A program made the translations under genes and the position numbers. 64,000 nt of DNA, taken from assembly GCA_016712595.1 (NCBI GenBank), contig JADJQT010000001.1, forward strand, positions 783,501 through 847,500, given 5' to 3'. Below the pieces are notes generated by a model. The model had not been told where the DNA came from. It saw only the letters and a program-made list of their open reading frames with translations, and made no database searches. Below, piece after piece: positions 51,742-60,187 of this stretch (within the stretch, counting starts at the first letter, position 1; each line of letters starts with the position of its first letter). This stretch comes from Rhodospirillales bacterium. Lineage in GTDB: Bacteria; Pseudomonadota; Alphaproteobacteria; Rhodospirillales; Defluviicoccaceae.

Positions 51742-52194
51742 ATGGCGGCGATGCGTTTCATGAGCCTTGCCCTGGATGAGGCGCGGGCGGCGGCGGCACG
51801 GGGCGAGGTGCCGGTCGGAGCGATCATCGTTGATCCTGACGGCGAGCGAGTCCTGGCGCGCGCCGGCAATCGTGTCGAAGAACTGTCGGATCCGTCGGCG
51901 CACGCCGAAATCCTAGTCATCCGACAAGCCGCGGCCATCCTCAAAACGCCGCGCCTTGCCGACTGCGTGTTGTTCGTAACCCTTGAGCCGTGTGCGATGT
52001 GCGCCGCTGCGATCGGACTGGCCCGCTTGCGCCGCCTGTATTTTGGTGCGTACGACGCCAAAGGCGGCGGTGTCGTGCATGGCCCGAGACTCTTCCAGCA
52101 GAGCACATGCCACCATCGCCCCGAGGTCGTCGGCGGTGTCGAAGAGCGGGCGGCCGCAATCCTCCTCCGTCAATTCTTCTCGGATCGGCGCTAG
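51742..52194 (+). CDS. tadA: tRNA-specific adenosine deaminase
   Basis: Converts adenosine 34 to inosine in tRNA-Arg(ACG). Zinc site His54 and catalytic Glu56 in SAHAEILVI and Cys84/Cys87 in EPCAMCAAA; RLYFGAYDAKGGGVVHG is characteristic of TadA. 150 residues, full length. Starts 45 bases after the Ivy-like gene on the same strand. Confidence 0.93.
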   Translation: MAAMRFMSLALDEARAAAARGEVPVGAIIVDPDGERVLARAGNRVEELSDPSAHAEILVIRQAAAILKTPRLADCVLFVTLEPCAMCAAAIGLARLRRLYFGAYDAKGGGVVHGPRLFQQSTCHHRPEVVGGVEERAAAILLRQFFSDRR

Positions 52195-52742
52195 CAGGCC
52201 GTAAGTGGCATGATTGGCTCGGTGGGCGCGGCTTGTTGAGGGAAGAGGTGCTGGGATCGGACAAGCGGTCGAAGGAGCTGTTCTCCTACGTTAACCTTGA
52301 AACGCCGGCCCGGAAGGAGCGTCCGCTGCGAGCGATCCGTTCGCTGGCGGATGCCGCGCCGGAAGCGCTCTTGGCCGAGTCCGCTACACTCTCTTCCGGC
52401 ACCGGCCGGCTGTTGGATCATCGGAAGCGGGCAGATCGTCATGGATGGCTGGTCGAGGTGGCCAGGATCGTGGAAAGTTTGGTGGGCGTGGAAATGCCGC
52501 TTCGATGTCGCTCCGTTCGGGGGCGTACTGAGGTAGCCGTTCGATCTTCAGCCAGGGCCGTAGGGCTCGTCGCGACAGCACAAGCGCGACCCGCCCCACC
52601 ACTTTCCCTACAGGCAAGATTCCCTCCACCAGATTCTGCCGTTGCCGGATGCGATAGCCCTGATTTGGGAGACGCATGGTTTGTCGGCAGCGATGGGTTG
52701 CGATAGGATGCCGACTGGCTGGAGCCGCGGGCAAGACGGATA
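52195..52742. other. Gene-poor region with IS5-type transposase scrap
   Basis: After tadA the plus strand at about 52245-52380 reads LGSDKRSKELFSYVNLETPARKERPLRAIRSLADAAPEAL (seen as LFSYVNLE and ERPLRAIRSLAD), the N-terminus of an IS5-type transposase; it decays after about 45 codons. The remaining 360 bases to cbpA hold no convincing gene; a short phrase PGSWKVWWAWKCRFDVAPFG around 52470-52530 is odd but unassigned. Confidence 0.55.
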
Positions 52743-53636
52743 ATGCGCGATCCTTACGAAGTTCTTGGCGTCGATAAAGGCGCCGATGCCAAGACGATCA
52801 AGTTGGCTTACCGCAAGCTGGCGCGAGCGTTGCACCCCGATCTGCGACCCGGCGATAAGGAAGCGGAAGATCAGTTCAAGGAGGTCACGTCCGCCTATGA
52901 TTTCCTGACCGACGCGCAGAAGAAGGCGGCGTATGACAAGGGTGAAATCGATGCGTCGGGCGCTCCGCGCGCCGAGCGCCGCTTCTACCGTGATTACGCC
53001 GAGACCGGTCCGAACAGTCGCTACGCCGATCCCGGCGAGTTTTTTCACGACTTCGAGGGGGCGGATATTTTCGCCGACCTGTTCCGGGGCGCCCGGCGCG
53101 ACGCGCGCAAGGTGCGCGGCGCGGACGTGCGTCAGCACATCGAGGTTGATTTTCTCGACGCCGTCAACGGGGCTCAGCGCGAGATTCTCCTGCCCGACAG
53201 CCGGCGCCTGAAGGTTACCATTCCGGCGGGGACGACCGACGGCAAGACGCTGCGGCTTAAGGGGCAGGGCGGCCCGAGCACGATGGGTGGTCCATCCGGC
53301 GACCTGCATCTGACGCTCAAGGTCCGTCCGCATCCAGTGTTCATCCGCAAGGACAACGATATCCTCGCCGATCTGCCGGTCACGCTCAGCGAAGCGATCC
53401 TTGGCGGCAAGATCGAGGTGCCGACGGTCGACGGGCCGGTCAGCATGACCATACCGAAGGGTTCGAACTCGGGGACCCGCATGCGCGTCCGCGGCAAGGG
53501 GGCTCCCGCGCCCGGCGGCGGTCCGCGCGGCGACCATTACGTCACATTGACCGTCATGCTCCCCGATCCGCCGGATGCGGACCTGATCCGGCTGATCGAA
53601 CAATGGAGTGCTACCCATCCCTACCGGGTGCGGTGA
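52743..53636 (+). CDS. cbpA: CbpA-like DnaJ family co-chaperone
   Basis: Type II (class B) J-protein of 297 residues. J domain at residues 1-68 with the HPD motif (ALHPDLRPGDKEAEDQFKEV), a short Gly/Phe-poor linker, then two beta-sandwich C-terminal domains (IEVDFLDAVNGAQREILLP; LRLKGQGGPSTMGGPSGD; GNSGTRMRVRGKGAP-like motif). No zinc finger. It stimulates DnaK and may bind curved DNA. The CbpM-like gene follows nine bases later. Confidence 0.9.
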   Translation: MRDPYEVLGVDKGADAKTIKLAYRKLARALHPDLRPGDKEAEDQFKEVTSAYDFLTDAQKKAAYDKGEIDASGAPRAERRFYRDYAETGPNSRYADPGEFFHDFEGADIFADLFRGARRDARKVRGADVRQHIEVDFLDAVNGAQREILLPDSRRLKVTIPAGTTDGKTLRLKGQGGPSTMGGPSGDLHLTLKVRPHPVFIRKDNDILADLPVTLSEAILGGKIEVPTVDGPVSMTIPKGSNSGTRMRVRGKGAPAPGGGPRGDHYVTLTVMLPDPPDADLIRLIEQWSATHPYRVR

Positions 53637-53645
53637 GGGCGAGAG

Positions 53646-53969
53646 ATGCCAAATTTCGACGATATTCTGCGCATCCACCACTTGCAGCACGTCGAGTTGC
53701 AGGCGTGGATCGAACACCGCTGGGTCCGTCCGCGGACGACGGATCAAGGGTTTGTCTTCGATGAGCTGGACGAGGCGCGGATCGGTCTCATCCGGGAACT
53801 GCGCCAGGAACTCTCCGTCGATGAGGAGGCGCTCGACGTCGTTCTGTCGTTGCTTGACCAGCTCTATGCCACGCGCGGCGTGCTGAGGCGCGTCGAAGAG
53901 GCTATCGGCGCCCTGCCGCCGCCGTTACGCGAGGCAATTCGCGCCAGGCTACAGCCGAACGAGTCGTAA
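53646..53969 (+). CDS. cbpM: CbpM-like chaperone modulator
   Basis: 107-residue MerR-type winged-helix protein that in other bacteria binds the J domain of CbpA and inhibits it. Start of the fold: ILRIHHLQHVELQAWIEHRWVRP, then FDELDEARIGLIRELRQELSVDEEALDVVLSLLDQLY in parts, a helix-rich C-terminus. It sits directly downstream of cbpA, the conserved arrangement. Confidence 0.85.
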   Translation: MPNFDDILRIHHLQHVELQAWIEHRWVRPRTTDQGFVFDELDEARIGLIRELRQELSVDEEALDVVLSLLDQLYATRGVLRRVEEAIGALPPPLREAIRARLQPNES

Positions 53970-54009
53970 GGTCGGTTGGGGCCGCGCGACCGGTTGGGAC
54001 GCGCAGCTT

Positions 54010-55716
54010 TCAGGCGGCACGGACCCCGCTGAGGAAGTCTCCAACAATTCGGCGCAGCGAATCCGACTGCGTTCCGAGGCCGGACGCGGCGGACAGCACG
54101 GCCGTTGCCGCTTGGCCCGCCTCGCCGGCGGCACCGCCGACTTCGACGATATTGGCCGAGACATCGCGCGTGCGCTCGGCGGCGTACTGGACGCTGCGGG
54201 TAATTTCATGCGTCGTCGCCGTTTGCTGCTCCACCGCCGCCGCGATCGCCGATGCGGAATGGTTCACCTCGGTGATCGTCTGGGCGATATCGCGGATCGC
54301 TTCGACCGCCGATGTGGCAGCCGCCTGGGTGGCGGCAATATGGTTCGAAATTTCCTGGGTGGCGTCCGCCGTCGCTTGAGCAAGGGACTTGACCTCGCTT
54401 GCGACGACAGCGAAGCCCTTGCCGGCCTCACCGGCGCGCGCGGCCTCGATCGTCGCGTTCAGTGCGAGGAGGTTGGTTTGCGCTGCGATGTTGCTGATCA
54501 GGCCGACGACCTCGCCGATGCGCTCGGCGGTGGTCGACAGCGATGCGACGATCTCGTTGGTCCGGTCAGCCTTCTCGGCGGCGAGCTGCGTGACCCTGGC
54601 CGATCCGCTCACCTGCTGGCCAATCTCGGCGATGGTTGCCGATAGCTCTTCCGCCGCGACGGCGACGGATCCTACGCTGGACGATGCTTCTCCGGCGGCA
54701 GCGGCAACCGCGTTGGCCCGATTTCCGGCACAGTCGGCGACGCCGGCGACAGATCCGGCTCGCTTCCGGATCTCCTCTGTCGAGGCGGAAATGCCGGCCA
54801 TGGCTGCCGTAACGCCCGCCTCAAACTGGCTCGCCAGCCGTTCGACCGTCTGCGCGCGCTGAGCCCGGGCGTCCTGCTCTCGTTGCTGCTCTGCGGACAG
54901 ACGGTCGGCCTCACGGCTTTGCATGCGGAGCACGTCGATCGCCCGGGCAACCTGACCGATCTCGTCACCCTGATCGAGCGCCGGAATCTGTGAGTCGTAT
55001 TCCTTCGCGGCAATGCGCGGTACCGCCATCGCCAGACCGATCATTGGCGCGGTGAGAACCCGGCTGATGTAGATCGCCACGACGATGGCCAAGGCGGCAA
55101 CCGCGGCGATTACGGCCAGAAACGTCAGCCGCGCCTGGTTCATCGACGATTTGAGCGCGGAAACGCCGTCGGCACGGCCCTTTTTCAGTTCACTCAGAGC
55201 CCGATCGAAAGTCTCCGAGAAGGCGTCGAACTTTCGTTGCGTGCCGGTCATCATGGTCAGGGCGGTTGCCGCATCGCCGTTGGCCATATCGATGACACTA
55301 ATGGCCGACTTGATATACGCGGTGAAGCCCGTCTCCAACGCTTCGGCCTCTTGTGACGTGATCCCAGCGGTGATAACCGCTGTTTTCATCGCTGCGAACG
55401 CGCCGGCGAATGCCTTGAAGTCGCTGATCGTCTCTTTTGTCATCTCGTCGAGCTTGGCTTCGTCGTCCTCGTTCGCCGCGATCGAGATAACGCGGTAAAG
55501 TTGACTTTCCTTGTGATTGATTGCAGACGAGAAATCGCTGGCGACGATTGAAGGCTCAATTGTATCTCGCGCCAAGCGATCGATGCCGAAGGCGTTTGTT
55601 GTCAGTAGAACAAAAGCGTAGGCACCGAGCCCGACCATGGCAGCGATCATCCCCGCCGGCACCATCAGGATTTTCAGTTTGACTGGAACATCCTTGAAAC
55701 GGACGTGCATCGACAT
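54010..55716 (-). CDS. Methyl-accepting chemotaxis protein
   Basis: 568-residue chemoreceptor. N-terminal TM (about residues 12-34), a helical periplasmic domain (about 35-185) of the 4HB type, second TM (about 190-212), HAMP, then a long coiled-coil signalling domain ending with the hairpin tip SNIAAQTNLLALNATIEAARAGEAGKGFAVVA (here split: IAAQTNLLALNATIEAARAG, EAGKGFAVVASEVKSLA). The C-terminus lacks a pentapeptide CheR tether. ATG 55716 follows GAGAAG. An upstream, same-strand Cache-domain gene may supply the ligand sensor. Confidence 0.92.
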   Translation of the reverse strand: MSMHVRFKDVPVKLKILMVPAGMIAAMVGLGAYAFVLLTTNAFGIDRLARDTIEPSIVASDFSSAINHKESQLYRVISIAANEDDEAKLDEMTKETISDFKAFAGAFAAMKTAVITAGITSQEAEALETGFTAYIKSAISVIDMANGDAATALTMMTGTQRKFDAFSETFDRALSELKKGRADGVSALKSSMNQARLTFLAVIAAVAALAIVVAIYISRVLTAPMIGLAMAVPRIAAKEYDSQIPALDQGDEIGQVARAIDVLRMQSREADRLSAEQQREQDARAQRAQTVERLASQFEAGVTAAMAGISASTEEIRKRAGSVAGVADCAGNRANAVAAAAGEASSSVGSVAVAAEELSATIAEIGQQVSGSARVTQLAAEKADRTNEIVASLSTTAERIGEVVGLISNIAAQTNLLALNATIEAARAGEAGKGFAVVASEVKSLAQATADATQEISNHIAATQAAATSAVEAIRDIAQTITEVNHSASAIAAAVEQQTATTHEITRSVQYAAERTRDVSANIVEVGGAAGEAGQAATAVLSAASGLGTQSDSLRRIVGDFLSGVRAA

Positions 55717-55762
55717 TTTCTTCTCGTCTGGCGGGCAATAAAATAACGCCGCTATATTATAA

Positions 55763-55779
55763 ACCCGCATTTTGCGGGT
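55763..55779 (-). terminator. Hairpin between the Cache gene and the chemoreceptor gene
   Basis: ACCCGCA (55763-55769) and TGCGGGT (55773-55779) pair around a 3-base loop. On the minus strand the hairpin follows the Cache gene and is followed by the AT-rich tail TTATAATATAG, so it may attenuate read-through into the chemoreceptor gene. Confidence 0.45.
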
Positions 55780-55797
55780 AATATCGCAGTATGATTT

Positions 55798-56256
55798 TTA
55801 AGATTTATATATTCCACCGCAGACGACAGAATTGTCCAGTTTTTCACAATACATCTGCTTTGGCTCAATTTTTTTTGTTGTTGGATTTGTGAATTTATAG
55901 TCTTGCCAAAACGATTGCTTAGTCTTTGCAAGTTCCATGCGCTCTTTAATGTAGTATTTTCCGTCAACATCCTGAATATCGATGAGGTCCTTGCCGATCA
56001 GCTTCTTGTTAGCGCCGTGAGCGAGGCATTTTCCATCGAGAGAATAGACGACGATATAGAGATCGCGGTCGACGAAACCGCCTTCACGGTCGTCAATCTC
56101 GGAATAGACTTTTTCCGCTCCATCGGTTTTGATGGCAGCCGCTGCTTGCTTCACCATCGCCTCCGCCTCTGCGGCGGTCGCCCGATCCTCGGCGAAGGCG
56201 GGGGCGGCGAGGAAAAGCGCACACAAGGCTCCCGACAGGAATGATTTGGCATGCAT
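55798..56256 (-). CDS. Secreted single-Cache-domain protein
   Basis: 152 residues: signal peptide at 1-22 (SFLSGALCALFLAAPAFA), then one Cache_2-like domain with DLYIVVYSLDGKCLAHGANK, LIGKDLIDIQDVDGKYYIKE and WQDYKFTNPTTKKIEPKQMY, matching the periplasmic ligand domain of chemoreceptors. It has no membrane anchor. It lies 81 bases upstream of a chemoreceptor with a different periplasmic domain, so it may work as a soluble ligand-binding partner. Its 3' half is AT-rich and Lys-rich compared with the neighbours, hinting at foreign origin. Confidence 0.83.
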   Translation of the reverse strand: MHAKSFLSGALCALFLAAPAFAEDRATAAEAEAMVKQAAAAIKTDGAEKVYSEIDDREGGFVDRDLYIVVYSLDGKCLAHGANKKLIGKDLIDIQDVDGKYYIKERMELAKTKQSFWQDYKFTNPTTKKIEPKQMYCEKLDNSVVCGGIYKS

Positions 56257-56550
56257 CGCATTCTCCAGGTCAATGTCTCGGGTATGCCCGACTGGAATCG
56301 GGCTCGATCACCAAAGGGTAACGGCCAAAGGTGAACAGCCGGTTACCAGCTCGCCTGGAAACGGCGGCTGAATTCTTCATCGGCCGCTGTTGCCGCGGCT
56401 TGCACCCACGATGGCTTTTGTTTAGTCGGATGGCCCATCGGCCGCTTGCCAAGGTCCTGGGCCAGGCACTGGGATCGGGCACACGCAGGGGCCGCAAGCG
56501 CGCACCGTCACGGTTGTAGCGGGGCGATCCGGCCATCAGGAAGTCGTGCG

Positions 56551-57173
56551 ATGAACCAGGTCATCGGGTTGTTTCCGACGCCGTTCATGCGGGCAACGAA
56601 GGTACTCGACGATGCGGTCTTGCCTCCTTTCTCGTCACTATTGAGGCATCAGAATGGAAGACGAACACAAAATCCGACCTTCTCGCTCACACTGAAACCG
56701 TCGGCCCGCAGATCAAGGGGCCGTTTGCCGCGATCCGTAAGCTGATTACGACCAAACTCGCGGAGTCCGGCGCGGTGCTGTTCGGCGAGACATTGCCTTG
56801 GTCGATCCGCGGGATGTGGGTCAACGTCCTCGATACCGGCGGTCACCAGGCGCCGCACATCCATGCCAACAGCTTCATTTCGGTTGTCGCCTACCTAACC
56901 AGACCGCACCCATCGACGTTGACGGTGTTCCTCCGCCGGCTCGGCGGTAGTGAATTCGTCTTCAGCAACCACAACAAGAATGCCAGCATCAACCCGTTCA
57001 ACGGTGAGAAGTGGATCGTGCCGACGATCGATCCGGGCGATGTCATCTTGTTCCCGAGCTACCTGCTGCACCAGGTGCCGACGAACCGGGGTGAGCGGCG
57101 GATCACCATTGCCTTTAATGCCGTTCCCTCGCGGCTTGACAATTGGGGGTACAAGGTCCGCTTTTCCGGCTAA
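56551..57173 (+). pseudogene. 2OG-Fe(II) oxygenase of the TIGR02466 type with frameshift
   Basis: The N-terminus MNQVIGLFPTPFMRATKVLD starts at ATG 56551; after about 20 codons (near 56620) the homology moves into another frame, ASFLVTIEASEWKTNTKSDL onward, and runs to the stop at 57173. The C-terminal part has the iron motif HQAPHIHANSF, LRRLGGSEFVF, and the distal His-Arg region LHQVPTNRGERRITIAFN. Apart from the single frame change the sequence is complete, so either a recent pseudogene or a sequencing slip. Family role is unknown. Confidence 0.75.
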
Positions 57174-57282
57174 CCGGTCGCATAAGCCGCACCGGAGCGG
57201 GAACACCAGGGACTATACCTGGGGGATGTGATCAGCTAAATCTCTGACAGTGCATCGCAATCGACCACTCTCGTTCGGATCC

Positions 57283-59061
57283 ATGGCAACCCCGACATCA
57301 TCACCGCTCGACGGCGCCGGCCGCAGCCGGTGGTTTGCCGTGTTCTTCTGGTTCGTGGCGTTGGCGCCGATGCTTTGCTACTGGTGGTGGGACGGTCGTC
57401 CCATTGCGGTTGCCGAGCCGCCATCGGCGCAAGTGCCCTGCGTTTCGTTCGCGCCCTATCAAGACGATCAGTCGCCCTTCGACGAGGATCTCATGCTCTC
57501 GCCGGCGCAGATCGACCGGGACCTCGCGCGCCTGGAATCGCTTACCCGCTGCGTGCGCACCTATTCTGTCAATCACGGTCTGGAGGCCGTACCGGAGATC
57601 GCGCGGGCGCGCGGGATGACGGTGATGCTCGGCGCGTGGATCGGACGTAAGCGGGCAAAAAACGAGCGCGAACTCGCCACTGTCATCGATCTCGCCAATC
57701 GTTATCCGGAGACGGTCAGCGCTGTCGTTGTTGGCAACGAGGTGCTGCTGCGGCGGGAACAGCCGCCCGCAGCGCTGGCGGCCATGATCGAGCGGGTTCG
57801 CAAAGCAGTCCACGTTCCGGTGACCTATGCCGACGTCTGGGAATTCTGGAAGCGCTACCCGGACGTTGCAAGAGCCGTTGATTTCGTGACCATCCATACC
57901 CTGCCTTACTGGGAGGACGACCCCAAACCGATCGACGAAGCGGTTGCGCATGTCGTCGAAATCTGGCGGATGATGTCTGAGACATTTCCGGACAAGCGTG
58001 TGTTCATCGGCGAGGCCGGCTGGCCCTCGGCTGGACGGATGCGCGAGGGCGCTCGACCTGGGGTCGTCAACCAGGCCCGGTTCGTCCGCGAGTTGATGGC
58101 AGCGGCGGAGCGGGCCGGTATCGGCCTCAACTTGATCGAAAGCTTCGATCAACCGTGGAAACGCCGGCTCGAGGGCACGGTGGGCGGGCACTGGGGTCTG
58201 CTCGACGCTGAACGGGCGGCGAAGTTTCCGCTCTTCGGTCCTGTCTCCGACGATCCTTGCTGGACGACGAAAGCCGGGTTCACAACTGTTCTTTCGCTAA
58301 TTCTATTGCTGCCGACCTTGATGACGCGCCGACTCTCCGCCTCCGGCTGGCTCGTGATTGCCTTAGGAGCCAGCGCTGCCGCGACCTTGCTGGTCGTCGG
58401 CGTTTACGACGGTCTCATTGCCGCCCGGACGGTCTACGACTGGCTGGTGCTGTGCCTTCGCGCGCTCTGCGCTGTCGCGTCCGCCGTGCTCGTGTTCGAC
58501 GCTTGTGCCCGCTCCGGCTTCGGCGCCGATCGCGAGAACGTTGTCTGCCCGCTGTCGATGGAGGCGTGGATCGCGGCGTTGCGCCGAGGGCGGTTGCCGG
58601 ATTCCGCCTGGCGGCCGGCGGCGCTGGGACTGGTGCGGGCGGTCTCGCTGTTCAGTGCCGCCGCTTCGACGCTCTGCCTCGTCTTCGATCCCCGCTACCG
58701 GGACTTTCCTTCGGCGCTCTACGCAATTCCGGCCATCGCCTTTTTGCTGCTCGCGATCGTTCGACGGCGTACTGCGCGTCACGGGGTGTCGGCGATTTCG
58801 CTTCCCACGCTGGCCGAAGAACGGCTGCTCGCCACGGTTCTCGCCGCGGGCGGCCTCGTCGTCGCGGTCCAGGAGGGCATCGACAACCATCAGGCGCTCG
58901 GCTGGACGGCGATGGCCCTTGTCTTCGCAGCGGCGGTGGTCGTGGATCGAATGCAGGTGCATGAGAAGATGGAGAACGGGAAAACGAGGCCTCGAAAGGA
59001 GGCGTCCGCCTGCGATTCGCCGCTCGAACCATCCCGCCTGCCGGTCGCCGACGAAAGTTAG
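57283..59061 (+). CDS. GH17-family membrane glycosidase
   Basis: 592 residues with an N-terminal TM anchor (about 15-35), a GH17 beta-1,3-glucanase-like domain (about 50-320) and seven or eight C-terminal TM segments (from about 325). Catalytic acid Glu153 in VVVGNEVLLRR and nucleophile Glu244 in VFIGEAGWPS are present. Bacterial GH17 membrane proteins of this layout (such as NdvC-like) act in cyclic or branched beta-glucan formation. ATG 57283 is used; a GTG at 57250 is also possible. Its stop overlaps the opposite-strand gene by four bases. Confidence 0.85.
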   Translation: MATPTSSPLDGAGRSRWFAVFFWFVALAPMLCYWWWDGRPIAVAEPPSAQVPCVSFAPYQDDQSPFDEDLMLSPAQIDRDLARLESLTRCVRTYSVNHGLEAVPEIARARGMTVMLGAWIGRKRAKNERELATVIDLANRYPETVSAVVVGNEVLLRREQPPAALAAMIERVRKAVHVPVTYADVWEFWKRYPDVARAVDFVTIHTLPYWEDDPKPIDEAVAHVVEIWRMMSETFPDKRVFIGEAGWPSAGRMREGARPGVVNQARFVRELMAAAERAGIGLNLIESFDQPWKRRLEGTVGGHWGLLDAERAAKFPLFGPVSDDPCWTTKAGFTTVLSLILLLPTLMTRRLSASGWLVIALGASAAATLLVVGVYDGLIAARTVYDWLVLCLRALCAVASAVLVFDACARSGFGADRENVVCPLSMEAWIAALRRGRLPDSAWRPAALGLVRAVSLFSAAASTLCLVFDPRYRDFPSALYAIPAIAFLLLAIVRRRTARHGVSAISLPTLAEERLLATVLAAGGLVVAVQEGIDNHQALGWTAMALVFAAAVVVDRMQVHEKMENGKTRPRKEASACDSPLEPSRLPVADES

Positions 59062-59417
59062 CGTCGGAGCATGACCAGCGCTCCCATCAGCGCTCCTCCC
59101 GCTGCGGGTTCTGGCAGATAAAGGACTAGGCCGGCGGTGCCGGTGACTAAGGCCAGGCGAGCAGCCGTAACACAACCGCGCGCCATCGCCAGAAGGCCGA
59201 CGGCGAGGGCGATAAAGCCGAGCGATCCCCCCTGTAGCAGGGCGATCATATCCGCACGCAGCGGACACCACCACGGCGGTGCGGCGCTTTGGCATACCCA
59301 CGCGAACTCGGGCTCTTCGATGACCAACAGGCGCAACGCCGTGGCGAGCGCCGCCGCCAGCGCCACCAGAGCGATTGTTCGCATCCACGTCGGGGCTGTT
59401 CGCACCGCATTGTCCAT
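59058..59417 (-). CDS. Hypothetical membrane protein
   Basis: 119 residues with about three hydrophobic segments (TIALVALAAALATALRLLVI; LGFIALAVGLLAMARG; LALVTGTAGLVLYL) and no recognisable domain. The Cys-containing patch WVCQSAAPPWWCPLRAD lies between the first two. It faces the GH17 gene tail-to-tail with a four-base overlap, typical of convergent real genes. Unknown function. Confidence 0.55.
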   Translation of the reverse strand: MDNAVRTAPTWMRTIALVALAAALATALRLLVIEEPEFAWVCQSAAPPWWCPLRADMIALLQGGSLGFIALAVGLLAMARGCVTAARLALVTGTAGLVLYLPEPAAGGALMGALVMLRR

Positions 59418-59581
59418 TCCAAAGTGGTATCGACCAGCCTAACGGCAGCGTCGGTCGATGCCAATGTTGCCGGCGCGCCCTGGCGACCGCATCAATAATC
59501 CGGTTAACGCAATCCTCATCTCTCGGATGGCAGACTTGAGCGTGGAAGTCCGATGCCGATGCTACCGCGAGGCCTGCTCCG

Positions 59582-60013
59582 ATGCGACCGCCGATCGTCG
59601 ACCGTGCCCGTCCTCTTGCCGCCGCGCAGCGCAAGCCAGGAAGCCGTTCCGCGTCAGCCGCCGGCTTCTCGGCCTTGCTGGAAAGCGCCGCGCCGGAAGC
59701 GGCCGAGGAGCCTGCGGGCGTTGCTCCGCCCACGCCGCTTGCCGCGCTTCTCGGTGTCCAGGAAATTGCGATCGACGAAGGACAAAGTCGCCGGCAAGCG
59801 ACCACGCGCTACGGTGCGGCCATTCTTGAACGGCTCGAGCAGTTGCGTGGCGATATTCTCGGCGGCGGCGTCGCGCCATCGCGCCTTGCCGATCTCGCGC
59901 GCACGATGCGCTCCGAACGCAGGCGCGCGCACGACCCGCATCTCGACGGTATCATCGATGAGATCGAATTACGGGCCGAGGTTGAAATCGCCAAGTTGAC
60001 CCGATCGCCGTGA
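59582..60013 (+). CDS. fliX: Flagellar assembly regulator FliX
   Basis: 143-residue FliX homologue. In Caulobacter FliX binds FlbD and links early flagellar assembly to late sigma-54-dependent genes. The N-terminal 50 residues are low-complexity (Pro/Ala-rich), the conserved C-terminal region runs RYGAAILERLEQLRGDILGG and DEIELRAEVEIAKL. ATG 59582 is nine bases after GAGG. The dksA-like gene follows, as in related flagellar clusters. No FlbD in the window. Confidence 0.82.
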   Translation: MRPPIVDRARPLAAAQRKPGSRSASAAGFSALLESAAPEAAEEPAGVAPPTPLAALLGVQEIAIDEGQSRRQATTRYGAAILERLEQLRGDILGGGVAPSRLADLARTMRSERRRAHDPHLDGIIDEIELRAEVEIAKLTRSP

Positions 60014-60158
60014 TTTTCCGTCTTTCGGTGACCCTCTTCGCACGCTCCAGTCCGTCATGTACATTTTCTCAATATCTCAATGGGTTGTTGAGAAAGGGAC
60101 ACAAATTTAGCGCTTGCGGCGCCGATCCTCCGAAATTATATTGCGCGCCGTTCCGATA

Positions 60159-60174
60159 GGAGGATTAAACCTCC
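60159..60174 (+). promoter_or_regulatory. Self-complementary ribosome site of the DksA-like gene
   Basis: GGAGG (60159-60163), six bases, CCTCC (60170-60174): the only good Shine-Dalgarno sequence before the gene can pair with the sequence just after it. If it folds, initiation would be limited; if open, the TTG at 60176 or ATG at 60188 could be used. Confidence 0.4.
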
Positions 60175-60187
60175 CTTGCAGACCGTG

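Noticed and set aside
52384..52740. A pdxH-like gene opposite cbpA, expected from synteny in some relatives
   Set aside because: No PdxH motifs found in any minus-strand frame.
52608..53747. Minus-strand frame of 379 codons opposite cbpA
   Set aside because: CbpA and CbpM on the plus strand have the HPD motif and conserved order; the antisense frame shows only mirror composition.
59500..59581. Possible sigma-54 promoter before fliX (tggcagacttgagcg)
   Set aside because: TGGCAG fits loosely, but no GC dinucleotide of a -12 box lies at the right spacing.
58363..59805. Minus-strand frame of 480 codons opposite the GH17 gene
   Set aside because: Low-complexity Arg/Ala/Gly product antisense to a gene with intact catalytic residues.
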